A stretch of DNA of 7,936 nucleotides. It comes from Rubritepida sp. Lineage in GTDB: Bacteria; Pseudomonadota; Alphaproteobacteria; Acetobacterales; Acetobacteraceae. This document shows, piece after piece, positions 1 to 5,463 of the stretch (position 1 is the stretch's first letter; each line of letters starts with the position of its first letter). The notes below the pieces were generated by a model, which was given only the letters and a program-made list of their open reading frames with translations, had not been told where the DNA came from and searched no databases. Made by a program: the position numbers and the translations under genes. The stretch spans positions 1-7,936 of the forward strand of contig JACMRO010000217.1 of the NCBI GenBank assembly GCA_014376425.1, written 5' to 3'.

Positions 1-1
1 C

Positions 2-232
2 AGTGTGGTGATCACGACCAACCTGGACTTCGCCGAATGGTCCAAGGTGTTTGGCGACGCCAAGATGACGACGGCGCTGCTGGACCGGCTTACGCACCAC
101 TGCCACATCGTGGAGACGGGCAACGAGAGCTACCGCTTCCTGCACAGCACGGCGGTGGCCAAGAAGCGCATCAAGGCGCGCGAGCAGGCGCGCAAGGCTG
201 ACAAGCAGACGCTACCCGAGGCCGATATCTGA
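2..232 (+). CDS. istB: IstB-like transposition helper ATPase, C-terminal fragment (5' end outside window)
   Basis: IstB is the AAA+ ATPase of IS21 elements. It resembles DnaC, binds target DNA and activates the IstA DDE transposase. Only the last 76 codons are visible, in frame from base 2 and ending at TGA 230-232; family members are about 250 residues. The visible part opens with SVVITTNLDFAEW, the sensor-1 region with its Thr-Thr-Asn, followed by KMTTALLDRLTHHC, which contains the conserved DRL arginine segment, and then HIVETGNESYRF. The tail is a basic stretch rich in Lys and Arg (AKKRIKAREQARK), typical of the C-terminus. Walker A and B motifs would be upstream of the window. The GTG at 5 is not a real start, because the frame is open through the left edge. 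Nothing in the visible part suggests damage; whether the element is active cannot be judged. Confidence 0.93.
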   Translation, partial: SVVITTNLDFAEWSKVFGDAKMTTALLDRLTHHCHIVETGNESYRFLHSTAVAKKRIKAREQARKADKQTLPEADI

Positions 233-240
233 GCGAGCAG

Positions 241-291
241 CGCGCGGGGGAATCCGCTACGGCCTACGGCCTTTGCGTCTTCCCCCGCGCG
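241..291. repeat. 12-bp perfect inverted repeat (hairpin) just after istB
   Basis: The arms are CGCGCGGGGGAA (241-252) and TTCCCCCGCGCG (280-291), perfectly complementary across a 27-base loop. The left arm begins 8 bases after the istB stop. The loop contains a tandem 7-mer, TACGGCC twice (258-271). A GC-rich stem right after a stop resembles a terminator, but no T-run follows 291, so it is not a canonical intrinsic terminator. It may protect or end the istAB transcript, or block transcription reading across the IS end; that role is inference. Confidence 0.7.
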
Positions 292-338
292 AACAACACG
301 GCCGCAGGGAGGTCAACGAAACAGACATAGAACTACAC

Positions 339-347
339 TTATCCACA
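339..347 (+). promoter_or_regulatory. Perfect DnaA-box 9-mer inside the IS end
   Basis: TTATCCACA is an exact match to the DnaA-box consensus TTATNCACA. It lies about 80 bp inside the IS terminus and directly next to an 8-bp palindrome (348-368). A DnaA box at an IS end is known from IS50/Tn5, where DnaA influences transposition. Whether it is functional here is unknown. A single 9-mer can occur by chance, and it is not a cluster, so this is not a replication origin. Confidence 0.5.
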
Positions 348-368
348 GCCGACCATCACCTGGTCGGC
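348..368. repeat. 8-bp inverted repeat with 5-base loop next to the DnaA box
   Basis: GCCGACCA (348-355) and TGGTCGGC (361-368) are perfect reverse complements around the loop TCACC. The repeat starts on the base after the DnaA-box 9-mer and lies 10 bases before the first terminal repeat. It could be a protein-binding palindrome or a small hairpin of the IS end; no function can be assigned from sequence alone. Confidence 0.6.
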
Positions 369-378
369 ATGCATCCCC

Positions 379-428
379 GGGTCAATATTGGATCGGCGCG
401 GTGGGTCAGATTTAGATCGGCGCCAACA
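379..428. repeat. IS21-type multiple terminal repeats and tip of the IS
   Basis: There are two direct copies of a 21-bp motif at 379-399 and 403-423, spaced 24 bp start to start. Both begin GGGTCA and end GATCGGCGC, differ at 4 of 21 positions, and the second runs into CAACA at the tip (424-428). Repeated binding sites of this kind at each end, bound by IstA, are a feature of IS21 elements. Matching inverted copies are expected at the other end of the element, which is not in the window. Confidence 0.8.
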
Positions 429-429
429 A

Positions 430-492
430 GCCGGGCGCCGCAACGCCTTCGACGCCTCGCGCGTGCCACTGTTCGTGTTGACGCCGCGTTAA
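430..492 (+). pseudogene. Possible 3' remnant of a gene cut by the IS (unidentified)
   Basis: Immediately outside the IS boundary, a + strand frame reads GCC GGG ... CGT and stops at TAA 490-492. This gives about 20 residues, AGRRNAFDASRVPLFVLTPR. Of the 20 sense codons, 18 end in G or C. The other two + frames show much weaker third-position bias, and one has a stop. This is the pattern of genuine coding sequence in GC-rich DNA, and the short tail reads like a protein C-terminus. There is no start codon, because the frame enters the IS. The reading is that an IS21 element inserted near the 3' end of a + strand gene that converged on the polysaccharide operon; the rest of that gene would lie left of the IS. 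The fragment is too short to name a family, and 20 codons can be biased by chance. Confidence 0.35.
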
Positions 493-508
493 GGTGGCGC
501 GCTGGCTC

Positions 509-1228
509 CTACAGACCCGAGAAGTAGCGCGCGGCGCTGGTTAGGTGCCACCGAAGGTGCTTCCAGCTCCTGCGGCTGGCGCGCTGCGCGTCGTGGATGA
601 CGGTCACCGCAGGTTGCAGCACTACGCGCCAGCCGGCGCGATGCATCCGGCGGCAGATGTCCACATCCTCGAAGTACATGAAGAAGCGCCGGTCGTCGAA
701 GCCGTCGATGGCTTTAAAGCAGGCGCGGCGGAAGACTACGAACATACCGGCGGTCCAATCCACGTCGATCGGCTGGTGCCGCCACACGTAGCCCGGAGCG
801 CGCTGGTCGAGCAGCACCCGACGGGCCAGTCCGGGGATCGTCGGGAAGCGGCGCACGCTGTCCTCGACGCCGCCGCTGCTGTTCAGCACGACCGGCGCGA
901 CCGCGCCGACCTTCGGATCCGCCATCGGCGCCAGCAGTCGGTCCACGTCCAGCGCGGGCAGGCGGATGTCCGGGTTGACGACGACGAAGTAGTCCCCGGT
1001 CGACTGCCCGTAGGCCGCGTTGTGGTTCTCGCCGAAGCCTTTGGGCGCGGCGTTGCGGATCAGGCGGATGGGCAGGTGCCTGCCTTGGAACGGGCCTTCG
1101 TTCTCGGGGATGTTGACGGTGACGATCAGCTCGACGTCGGCGAGCGCTAGTCGATGGAGATCATCCAGCAGCGGCGCGATCAGCGCGGCCTGGCCGTGGC
1201 TGACGATGGAGAGGGTGAGCTTGGACAT
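509..1228 (-). CDS. Family 2 glycosyltransferase, WbbL (rhamnosyltransferase)-like
   Basis: A predicted cytoplasmic inverting GT-A enzyme of 239 residues that adds one sugar to the lipid-linked repeat unit. The start is LTLSIVSHGQ. Residues 64-70 are GFGENHN, the nucleotide-binding segment seen in WbbL-like enzymes. The DxD-equivalent is NPD at 85-87. The acceptor/catalytic region is WTAGMFVVFRRACF (about 158-171), followed by MYFEDVDICRRMHRAGW with E187, D188 and D190. H202 (VIHDAQRAS) and the terminal RYF complete the pattern. This layout is typical of rhamnosyltransferases such as WbbL, but related members use other sugars, so donor and linkage stay open. It is the last gene of the operon, starting 20 bp after the previous stop. 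The ATG at 1228 has no Shine-Dalgarno match; the bases before it are TTCCTTAAC. Its 3' end converges on the IS-flanking remnant, with no terminator visible between them. Confidence 0.88.
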   Translation of the reverse strand: MSKLTLSIVSHGQAALIAPLLDDLHRLALADVELIVTVNIPENEGPFQGRHLPIRLIRNAAPKGFGENHNAAYGQSTGDYFVVVNPDIRLPALDVDRLLAPMADPKVGAVAPVVLNSSGGVEDSVRRFPTIPGLARRVLLDQRAPGYVWRHQPIDVDWTAGMFVVFRRACFKAIDGFDDRRFFMYFEDVDICRRMHRAGWRVVLQPAVTVIHDAQRASRRSWKHLRWHLTSAARYFSGL

Positions 1229-1248
1229 GTTAAGGAACTGAACGGGAA

Positions 1249-2250
1249 TCAGCGGGGAGCCGACCGGCCGTCTGAGCGCAGGGTCGCACTCGCTGAGCGA
1301 AAACCCTCCCGCACCCGCGTTGGCGGTGAGTAGGGAGGTTGTTCGGGGAACCCGCTGCGCAGGGCCTCCGCGAGGGCGGCCACCAGCGAGCCGGTGTCGT
1401 CGAAGAAACGTGCGGTTGAGAAGAACTCCTGGAAGACTGGTTTCCTCCGCAGGAGGCAGGGAACACCCGCGGTTAGCGCCGCCGCGATGGGACGTCCGAA
1501 TCCCTCCAGGTCGGCCACTGACACCAAGGCGTGAATGCTGGTCAGGAAGTCATCCAGCGAGCAGCGGTCGCTCTCCTGCAGCGTCACGCAGGCCTCCTGA
1601 TGGCGCTGGCAGACGCCCTCAAAGTAGGGCGTGCGATGGCCGTAGAAGCACAGCTCGATAGAAGACTGAAGACCCGCCGCCGTCACGGCCTGCAGAAGTT
1701 CGTCGTAGCGCTTCTTGGACGAATCCGTGCCGACGAGGCCGACCTTGAGCGGTAGGGCGGGAGGGCTGGCCGGCCGGGGTGGACGGTCAGAGTCGGCCAC
1801 TTTGTTTGGCGCGAAGATCAGCCGAGCAGGCATGACACCGAGCGCGTGAACGAAGCCCAAGGTCTCGGATTCATTGATGAACGCCACGCGGCAGCGCGAC
1901 ATCGCCAACGATAGCCGTAGCAGCATTCGCTTGAGGCGACCCTTGCTGGCAAGGAACGGATAGGCGTCGTGCACGACGACCCATTGCCGATCGATCAGCG
2001 GTAACGGGTGCGGGGTGGGCGTGTAAAGGACATCGCCCCGATGGCTGGCCTGCTTCGCGTGGTGCCAGAGCGCGTGCGCGTTCTCGCACGTAACGATCGA
2101 CACCCCAGGGAACATCGCGCGGGCGGCCTCGGCTAGCGCGGGTCGGACGAGGATCTCGCGGATAAGGTCGGTCTGATCGCGAAGGTAGTCGGCCCCGTAA
2201 TAAAACAGGCCGTTGGTGTTCTTGATGAAGTAGAGGTTGCCGACGATCAT
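1249..2250 (-). CDS. Divergent GT-B (family 4-like) glycosyltransferase
   Basis: A 333-residue protein with the two-half layout of GT-B glycosyltransferases. The N-terminal half has NLYFIKNTNGLFYYGADYL (residues 5-23) and VVVHDAYPFLASKGRLKR (91-108), resembling the acceptor-side domain. A Pro-rich linker at about 154-167 is followed by the donor domain, with KVGLVGTDSSKKRYDELL (169-186) and LEGFGRPIAAALTAGVPCLL at about 238-257. In classical GT4 enzymes this last block contains the EX7E motif. Here E239 is present but the second Glu is Ala (A247). It probably transfers a sugar to the growing repeat unit at the cytoplasmic face; donor unknown. The last 35 or so residues are Pro/Arg/Ser-rich and look unstructured. 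The ATG at 2250 lies 30 bp after the preceding stop and has no purine-rich ribosome-binding site (see 2251-2280). No frame change was found that would extend or repair the C-terminus. Confidence 0.75.
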   Translation of the reverse strand: MIVGNLYFIKNTNGLFYYGADYLRDQTDLIREILVRPALAEAARAMFPGVSIVTCENAHALWHHAKQASHRGDVLYTPTPHPLPLIDRQWVVVHDAYPFLASKGRLKRMLLRLSLAMSRCRVAFINESETLGFVHALGVMPARLIFAPNKVADSDRPPRPASPPALPLKVGLVGTDSSKKRYDELLQAVTAAGLQSSIELCFYGHRTPYFEGVCQRHQEACVTLQESDRCSLDDFLTSIHALVSVADLEGFGRPIAAALTAGVPCLLRRKPVFQEFFSTARFFDDTGSLVAALAEALRSGFPEQPPYSPPTRVREGFRSASATLRSDGRSAPR

Positions 2251-2280
2251 GAGGGAGGAGTGCGTGGTTGCAGGAGGGGC
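2251..2280 (-). other. Pyrimidine-rich intergenic leader lacking a Shine-Dalgarno site
   Basis: This 30-bp gap separates two operon genes. On the coding strand it is C/T-rich, with CCCCTCCTGC just after the upstream stop and CTCCTCCCTC directly before the ATG. The start-proximal part resembles the anti-Shine-Dalgarno sequence itself rather than its complement. The upstream TGA is in the same frame as the downstream gene. Translation here may depend on reinitiation or an S1-type leader, or the start may differ from the annotated one; no other suitable start is visible near it. Confidence 0.45.
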
Positions 2281-3324
2281 TCAAGCCTGTAGTAGCAGAT
2301 CAGAAATTCCGCGGAAGCTGGCATTGGCGCCGATCTGACGCGACAGCGCGACGCGCTGGCGGTTGCCGCTGCTGTCAACCTCGGTCAACGCCTGACGCAG
2401 CGCGGACGCCAGCGCTTCGGCGGACGATCCGTCCTTGACCTCGACACCGATCGTGGCGTCCTTCAGCGACTGGGGCGTGCGGCCCGAATGGGTTGTGACA
2501 CACAGCACACCGTGCGCCATCGCGGCAATCAGCGATCCCCGGCGTTCATCCGCGCCATCGGGAAAGGCGAAAATACCCACATGGGCCGAGGCCATCTCCT
2601 GAGAGATCTGTTCCGGCGTCAGGTTCAACCTAACCGTCACGCCGGCGCACGCGAAGCGCTCGGCGATCTCGCCGGCATAGCCCTCATAGCCTTTCGGCAC
2701 ACCGCCCATCAGGAGTCGGTCCACTGCTTCGTCCCGCAACGAGCCCATCACCGCGGCCAGTTCCTCCAGCCCCTTGAGCGGACGAATCTGTCCGAAGTGG
2801 ATGATCTTGACGCGGACGGGACTGCGCAGCCCCTCCGAAGCGGTGACAGGGATGTTGGACGGCGTTGGCATGACGCGCCAACCGGCCACCTTCGGAGAGT
2901 CGGCGGACAGGCCGCAATCGACGAAGTAACGCTGGTAGTCCTCGCGGTTGCTGAAGAACAGCCGGTCCATGCGTTGGAAGCGGCGTAGCAGGAAGCGGCA
3001 ATAGCGGTTCTTCGAGCTGTATTCGTGCATGTGCAGCACGACTTTGCGGCGGTCGCCGAAGACTAGCAGGAAGGGCAGCAGCGACTTGCCGTAGCCCTCC
3101 GTTGGGTAGGAGACGTAGACCAGCCGATTGCGGCCGAAGCTCGCCGCCCAGGCGCGCAGGGACGCGCCCACGTCACCGCGTTCAAGCGTCAGCCGGTCGG
3201 CGGTATGTCCCGAGCGGGTCAGCTCCTCCCACATGCGGTACATGAAGTCGCCGACACCGCAGATAGCCGGCGGCCAGGATCCGCTGACCAGCGTGACGCG
3301 AGGAGACTCAGAGGGAGTATTCAT
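2281..3324 (-). CDS. Family 4 (GT-B) glycosyltransferase
   Basis: A retaining-type GT-B glycosyltransferase of 347 residues, predicted to act on the lipid-linked repeat unit. The N-terminal donor/acceptor loop is SGSWPPAICGVGDF (14-27), the usual PP..GGVGD-type motif. HMHEYSSKNRY (98-108) ends the first Rossmann region. The second domain starts at KIIHFGQIRPLKGLEEL (173-189), and LLMGGVPKGYEGY follows near 204-216. The donor-phosphate block is DERRGSLIAAMAHG (259-272). E260 is present, but the position expected for the second Glu of EX7E is A268. This ERRGSL..A...HG form recurs in a GT4 subgroup, so it need not mean inactivity. The start chosen is ATG at 3324, which overlaps the upstream polymerase gene by 17 bp. 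A TTG two codons earlier (3330) is possible but less likely. No clear ribosome-binding site is seen, which fits translational coupling. The donor sugar cannot be predicted. Confidence 0.85.
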   Translation of the reverse strand: MNTPSESPRVTLVSGSWPPAICGVGDFMYRMWEELTRSGHTADRLTLERGDVGASLRAWAASFGRNRLVYVSYPTEGYGKSLLPFLLVFGDRRKVVLHMHEYSSKNRYCRFLLRRFQRMDRLFFSNREDYQRYFVDCGLSADSPKVAGWRVMPTPSNIPVTASEGLRSPVRVKIIHFGQIRPLKGLEELAAVMGSLRDEAVDRLLMGGVPKGYEGYAGEIAERFACAGVTVRLNLTPEQISQEMASAHVGIFAFPDGADERRGSLIAAMAHGVLCVTTHSGRTPQSLKDATIGVEVKDGSSAEALASALRQALTEVDSSGNRQRVALSRQIGANASFRGISDLLLQA

Positions 3325-4300
3325 GACCAAACAAACGAATTAGGCCCAGCGCAGTGGGCACGAAGTAGAGGGCGGCCGCTGTCATGAACATCAGTCCGCG
3401 CAGCGAGAGGGCTTCGTTGGCGCGCCGGAATCTCAGGGCCGGAATCAAATAGGCCACCGAGAAATACGACGAGACGACGGCCAGTACCGGGCTCAGCGAG
3501 CCGAGGGCGCCGTATAGGAAAGCTTCGATCAAGCACAGGTCAAGCAGCGGGCGGCGCGGCCCCGGCGCCTGACGCATTCCATACCAGATCAGCGAGATCG
3601 CGAGGAAGCGCTTGATGAGGCCACTGGTGACGCTGGGCACCTCGTCCAGGTACTCCTGTTCCGCTGCCGCATAGAACAAGTAATAACCGATCTTAGTGTC
3701 GATGTAGTCAATGGCGCCGCCCGCATAGAGCGCACCGCCCACGACAGCCATCGCACCAACAATCAGTAGAATTCTCCGCGCGCTGCTGAACATAGACAGC
3801 CCATAGGTGTAGGCCACCAGCACCGGCACAAAGACCAGCGCGGACACGTGGAACGACGCGGCGACCCCAGTGATGACCGCATGGCGCCAGGGGTGCGCGC
3901 GAAATTTCTCGCGCTGGAAGGCGAGCACGAACAGGCTGTGCGAGATCAAAGCGAATGCTATCAGGCGTCGCGGTGATCCGTAGATCAGGAACAGGCCCAC
4001 GTAGCTCAGATAGAACATGAAAACCGCCGCCTGCGGCCAGGACACGATGCGCGCAGTGACCCTGAGGTGGGCCACAAAGAAGGTCGTGTTGGCGATCAGC
4101 AGGACGAGCCAGAAGCCACCCAGGGGGCGAACGGCGCTCATCAGCGCGACATACCCGACCTCATAGCTCGTAAGGTTGTTCACCGGGTCGATGAATTCCT
4201 TCAGGTAGGTGACGTAATCGAGGCCGCTGCTGCGAAATGTTCCCAACACCATCCAAGCCAGAAGGAAAAGCATGCTTAGGCAGCGCAGCAAAAGATTCAT
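3308..4300 (-). CDS. wzy: EpsG/Wzy-family O-unit (polysaccharide repeat) polymerase
   Basis: A polytopic inner-membrane protein of 330 residues with roughly 9-11 hydrophobic segments, the first at about 3-22 and the last at about 302-324. It matches the EpsG type of Wzy polymerase. A short N-terminal helix is followed by a periplasmic-type loop with SGLDYVTYLKEF (25-36) and SYEVGYVAL (45-53); the Asp-Tyr and Glu-x-Gly-Tyr signatures are typical. Later come YGSPRRLIAFAL (107-118) and ASFHVSALVFVPV (148-160), the Arg-rich and His-containing conserved sites. The family joins repeat units in the periplasm on undecaprenyl diphosphate. The ATG at 4300 overlaps the upstream gene by 4 bp (ATGA), with AAGG 10 bases before it. 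GC content dips here: counted 60-base blocks at 3661-3720 and 3901-3960 are 52-53% GC, against 73% at 4921-4980 in the neighbour. Such a dip is common for wzy genes, which are highly variable and often exchanged. Confidence 0.85.
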   Translation of the reverse strand: MNLLLRCLSMLFLLAWMVLGTFRSSGLDYVTYLKEFIDPVNNLTSYEVGYVALMSAVRPLGGFWLVLLIANTTFFVAHLRVTARIVSWPQAAVFMFYLSYVGLFLIYGSPRRLIAFALISHSLFVLAFQREKFRAHPWRHAVITGVAASFHVSALVFVPVLVAYTYGLSMFSSARRILLIVGAMAVVGGALYAGGAIDYIDTKIGYYLFYAAAEQEYLDEVPSVTSGLIKRFLAISLIWYGMRQAPGPRRPLLDLCLIEAFLYGALGSLSPVLAVVSSYFSVAYLIPALRFRRANEALSLRGLMFMTAAALYFVPTALGLIRLFGHEYSL

Positions 4301-5463
4301 TGACGTCGAGCCTTGGGTGGTACATCGGCACCATAGACGGCGGTGACCTCTTCCCGGAAACGGCCGCGGTCGCGCAGCAGGTCCAGGTAGGCCGACGCTG
4401 CCGGCAAGGCCAGACGAGTGGCCGCCTCCTCTGCGAAATCGGCGATCGCTTCGGCCATGGCCGCCTTATCGAACGGTTCGATCAACGTGTCCCGCTCCAG
4501 CATCCGATCCGCGCCCGGGATCGCATAGGCGAAAACTGGTAATCCCAAGGTCAGCGCTTCCGCCACTACGGTGGGAACGCCCTCTAGCCGGGAGGGCAGC
4601 ACCAGCGCGTGGCATCCGCTCATCAGCCCGATGGCGCTGCGTTGCCAGCCGTGGAATTCGAACGTCAGACTGCCGCCGGCCAGCGCGTCACAGGCTTCGC
4701 GCAGCGCCGCTTCATCCGGTCCGCCGCCGACGAAGACCCATTGCATCGGCTTAAGCCCAGGCTTCTCGCGCAGATGCTGCAGCGTCTCGATCAACAGATC
4801 CAGGCCTTTCTGGTATCGGTCGAAGCGGCCGACGAAACACAGACGCACCGGCGCTCCGGGCTTGGGTCGGGCCGCCCGCGAGGTGACCTCGAAATCGAGC
4901 AGGTTGTGAATCACACGGACATCCAGCGGCCGTCCCGCGCGCGCCAGCAGGCGTTCGCGCCAGAGCTCGTCGATGGTCGTGAACCCGCTGAAGGCCGCCA
5001 CCACGCGGCGCTGGGCCGCGCGATACCCGATCGAGCGCAAGCCGCCCAGGGCCAGTTCGCGCGTGTCGTGCAGCATGGGGTAATAGACCCACGCCGGCAC
5101 GCCTTCGCGACGGGCCGCCCGGGCGGCCGCGTGCGTCAACGTATGGTTCGCGGTCAAGCCGCCATTGACCAGAGTCAGCGATGCCGAATCACGGATGGCC
5201 GTCCGCAGTTCCCGCGAGGCCGCGTGGAGCCCCGGATTCAGATAGCCGGACAACGACTCGAAACGACGTTCCTGATGTTGCAGCGGCACGAAATCGGCGC
5301 CCGAGGGCAGGCGCTCCCGCAAAAGGTCGATCTGCGCCGGGGGCGCGATGACTCTGACGGGGCCGACGCTGTCCGTCACCTCTCGGATTATCTTCGCGGC
5401 CATCATCTCGTGACCCCCGAAGGTGCTGCTGCCGACGATGAAGCTGTGCATGGGCTGGGTCAT
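4297..5463 (-). CDS. Family 4 (GT-B) glycosyltransferase with intact EX7E motif
   Basis: A 388-residue retaining GT-B glycosyltransferase. The N-terminal domain starts HSFIVGSSTFGGHEMMAAKI (6-25), in which the GGHE loop follows the first strand, as in GT4 proteins. The donor domain begins at VRLCFVGRFDRYQKGLDLL (206-224), with VFVGGGPDEAAL (243-254) and FHGWQ (280-284). The LVLPSRLEGVPTVVAEAL block (297-303 region) contains E294 and E302, a complete EX7E donor-binding motif. The enzyme should add a sugar from a nucleotide donor to the repeat unit; specificity is not predictable. The start is ATG at 5463, overlapping the acyltransferase stop as ATGA. The frame stays open far upstream (to 6180), but that stretch is the shadow of the acyltransferase gene and has no matching domain. 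A second Met four codons on (5451), with AGGA 11 bases before it, is an alternative start. The 3' end overlaps the polymerase gene by 4 bp. Confidence 0.88.
   Translation of the reverse strand: MTQPMHSFIVGSSTFGGHEMMAAKIIREVTDSVGPVRVIAPPAQIDLLRERLPSGADFVPLQHQERRFESLSGYLNPGLHAASRELRTAIRDSASLTLVNGGLTANHTLTHAAARAARREGVPAWVYYPMLHDTRELALGGLRSIGYRAAQRRVVAAFSGFTTIDELWRERLLARAGRPLDVRVIHNLLDFEVTSRAARPKPGAPVRLCFVGRFDRYQKGLDLLIETLQHLREKPGLKPMQWVFVGGGPDEAALREACDALAGGSLTFEFHGWQRSAIGLMSGCHALVLPSRLEGVPTVVAEALTLGLPVFAYAIPGADRMLERDTLIEPFDKAAMAEAIADFAEEAATRLALPAASAYLDLLRDRGRFREEVTAVYGADVPPKARRQ

Larger units (their letters stand above)
1..428 (+). mobile_element. IS21-family insertion sequence, right (istB-side) end, partial
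   Basis: This is the end of an IS21-type element whose transposase gene (istA) and other terminus lie left of the window. Evidence is the istB 3' end at 2-232, followed by about 200 bp of non-coding DNA ending in two direct copies of a ~21-bp terminal motif (379-399 and 403-423). The boundary is put after CCAACA at 428. Read inward, the end starts TGTTGGCGCCGATC, and a TG...CA tip with multiple terminal repeats is characteristic of IS21 elements. IS21 insertion normally duplicates a few bases (about 4-8) of target. The right flank begins AGCCGGGC at 429, but the left flank is not visible, so the duplication cannot be tested here. The element abuts the convergent end of the polysaccharide operon and may have interrupted a gene (see 430-492). 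Confidence 0.85.

Noticed and set aside
258..271. Tandem TACGGCC repeat as a CRISPR-like or phase-variable repeat
   Set aside because: Only two 7-base units with no spacer, in the loop of a hairpin and outside any gene.
339..368. Replication origin suggested by the DnaA box
   Set aside because: There is only one 9-mer, no AT-rich unwinding region and no replication gene nearby; it sits within an IS end.
273..527. + strand open frame of 84 codons across the IS end
   Set aside because: It starts inside the hairpin region, crosses the terminal repeats and uses a different frame from the coding-like stub at 430-492; the protein has no recognisable feature.
545..1150. + strand open frame of 201 codons opposite the last glycosyltransferase
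   Set aside because: Antisense shadow: Asp/Arg/His/Val-rich composition, no domain, and the opposite strand encodes an intact WbbL-like enzyme.
1229..1330. Possible frameshift at the C-terminus of the 1249-2250 glycosyltransferase
   Set aside because: The tail is odd (Pro/Arg/Ser-rich), but reading the other two frames gave no sequence that continues the GT-B fold, so there is no positive sign of a frameshift.
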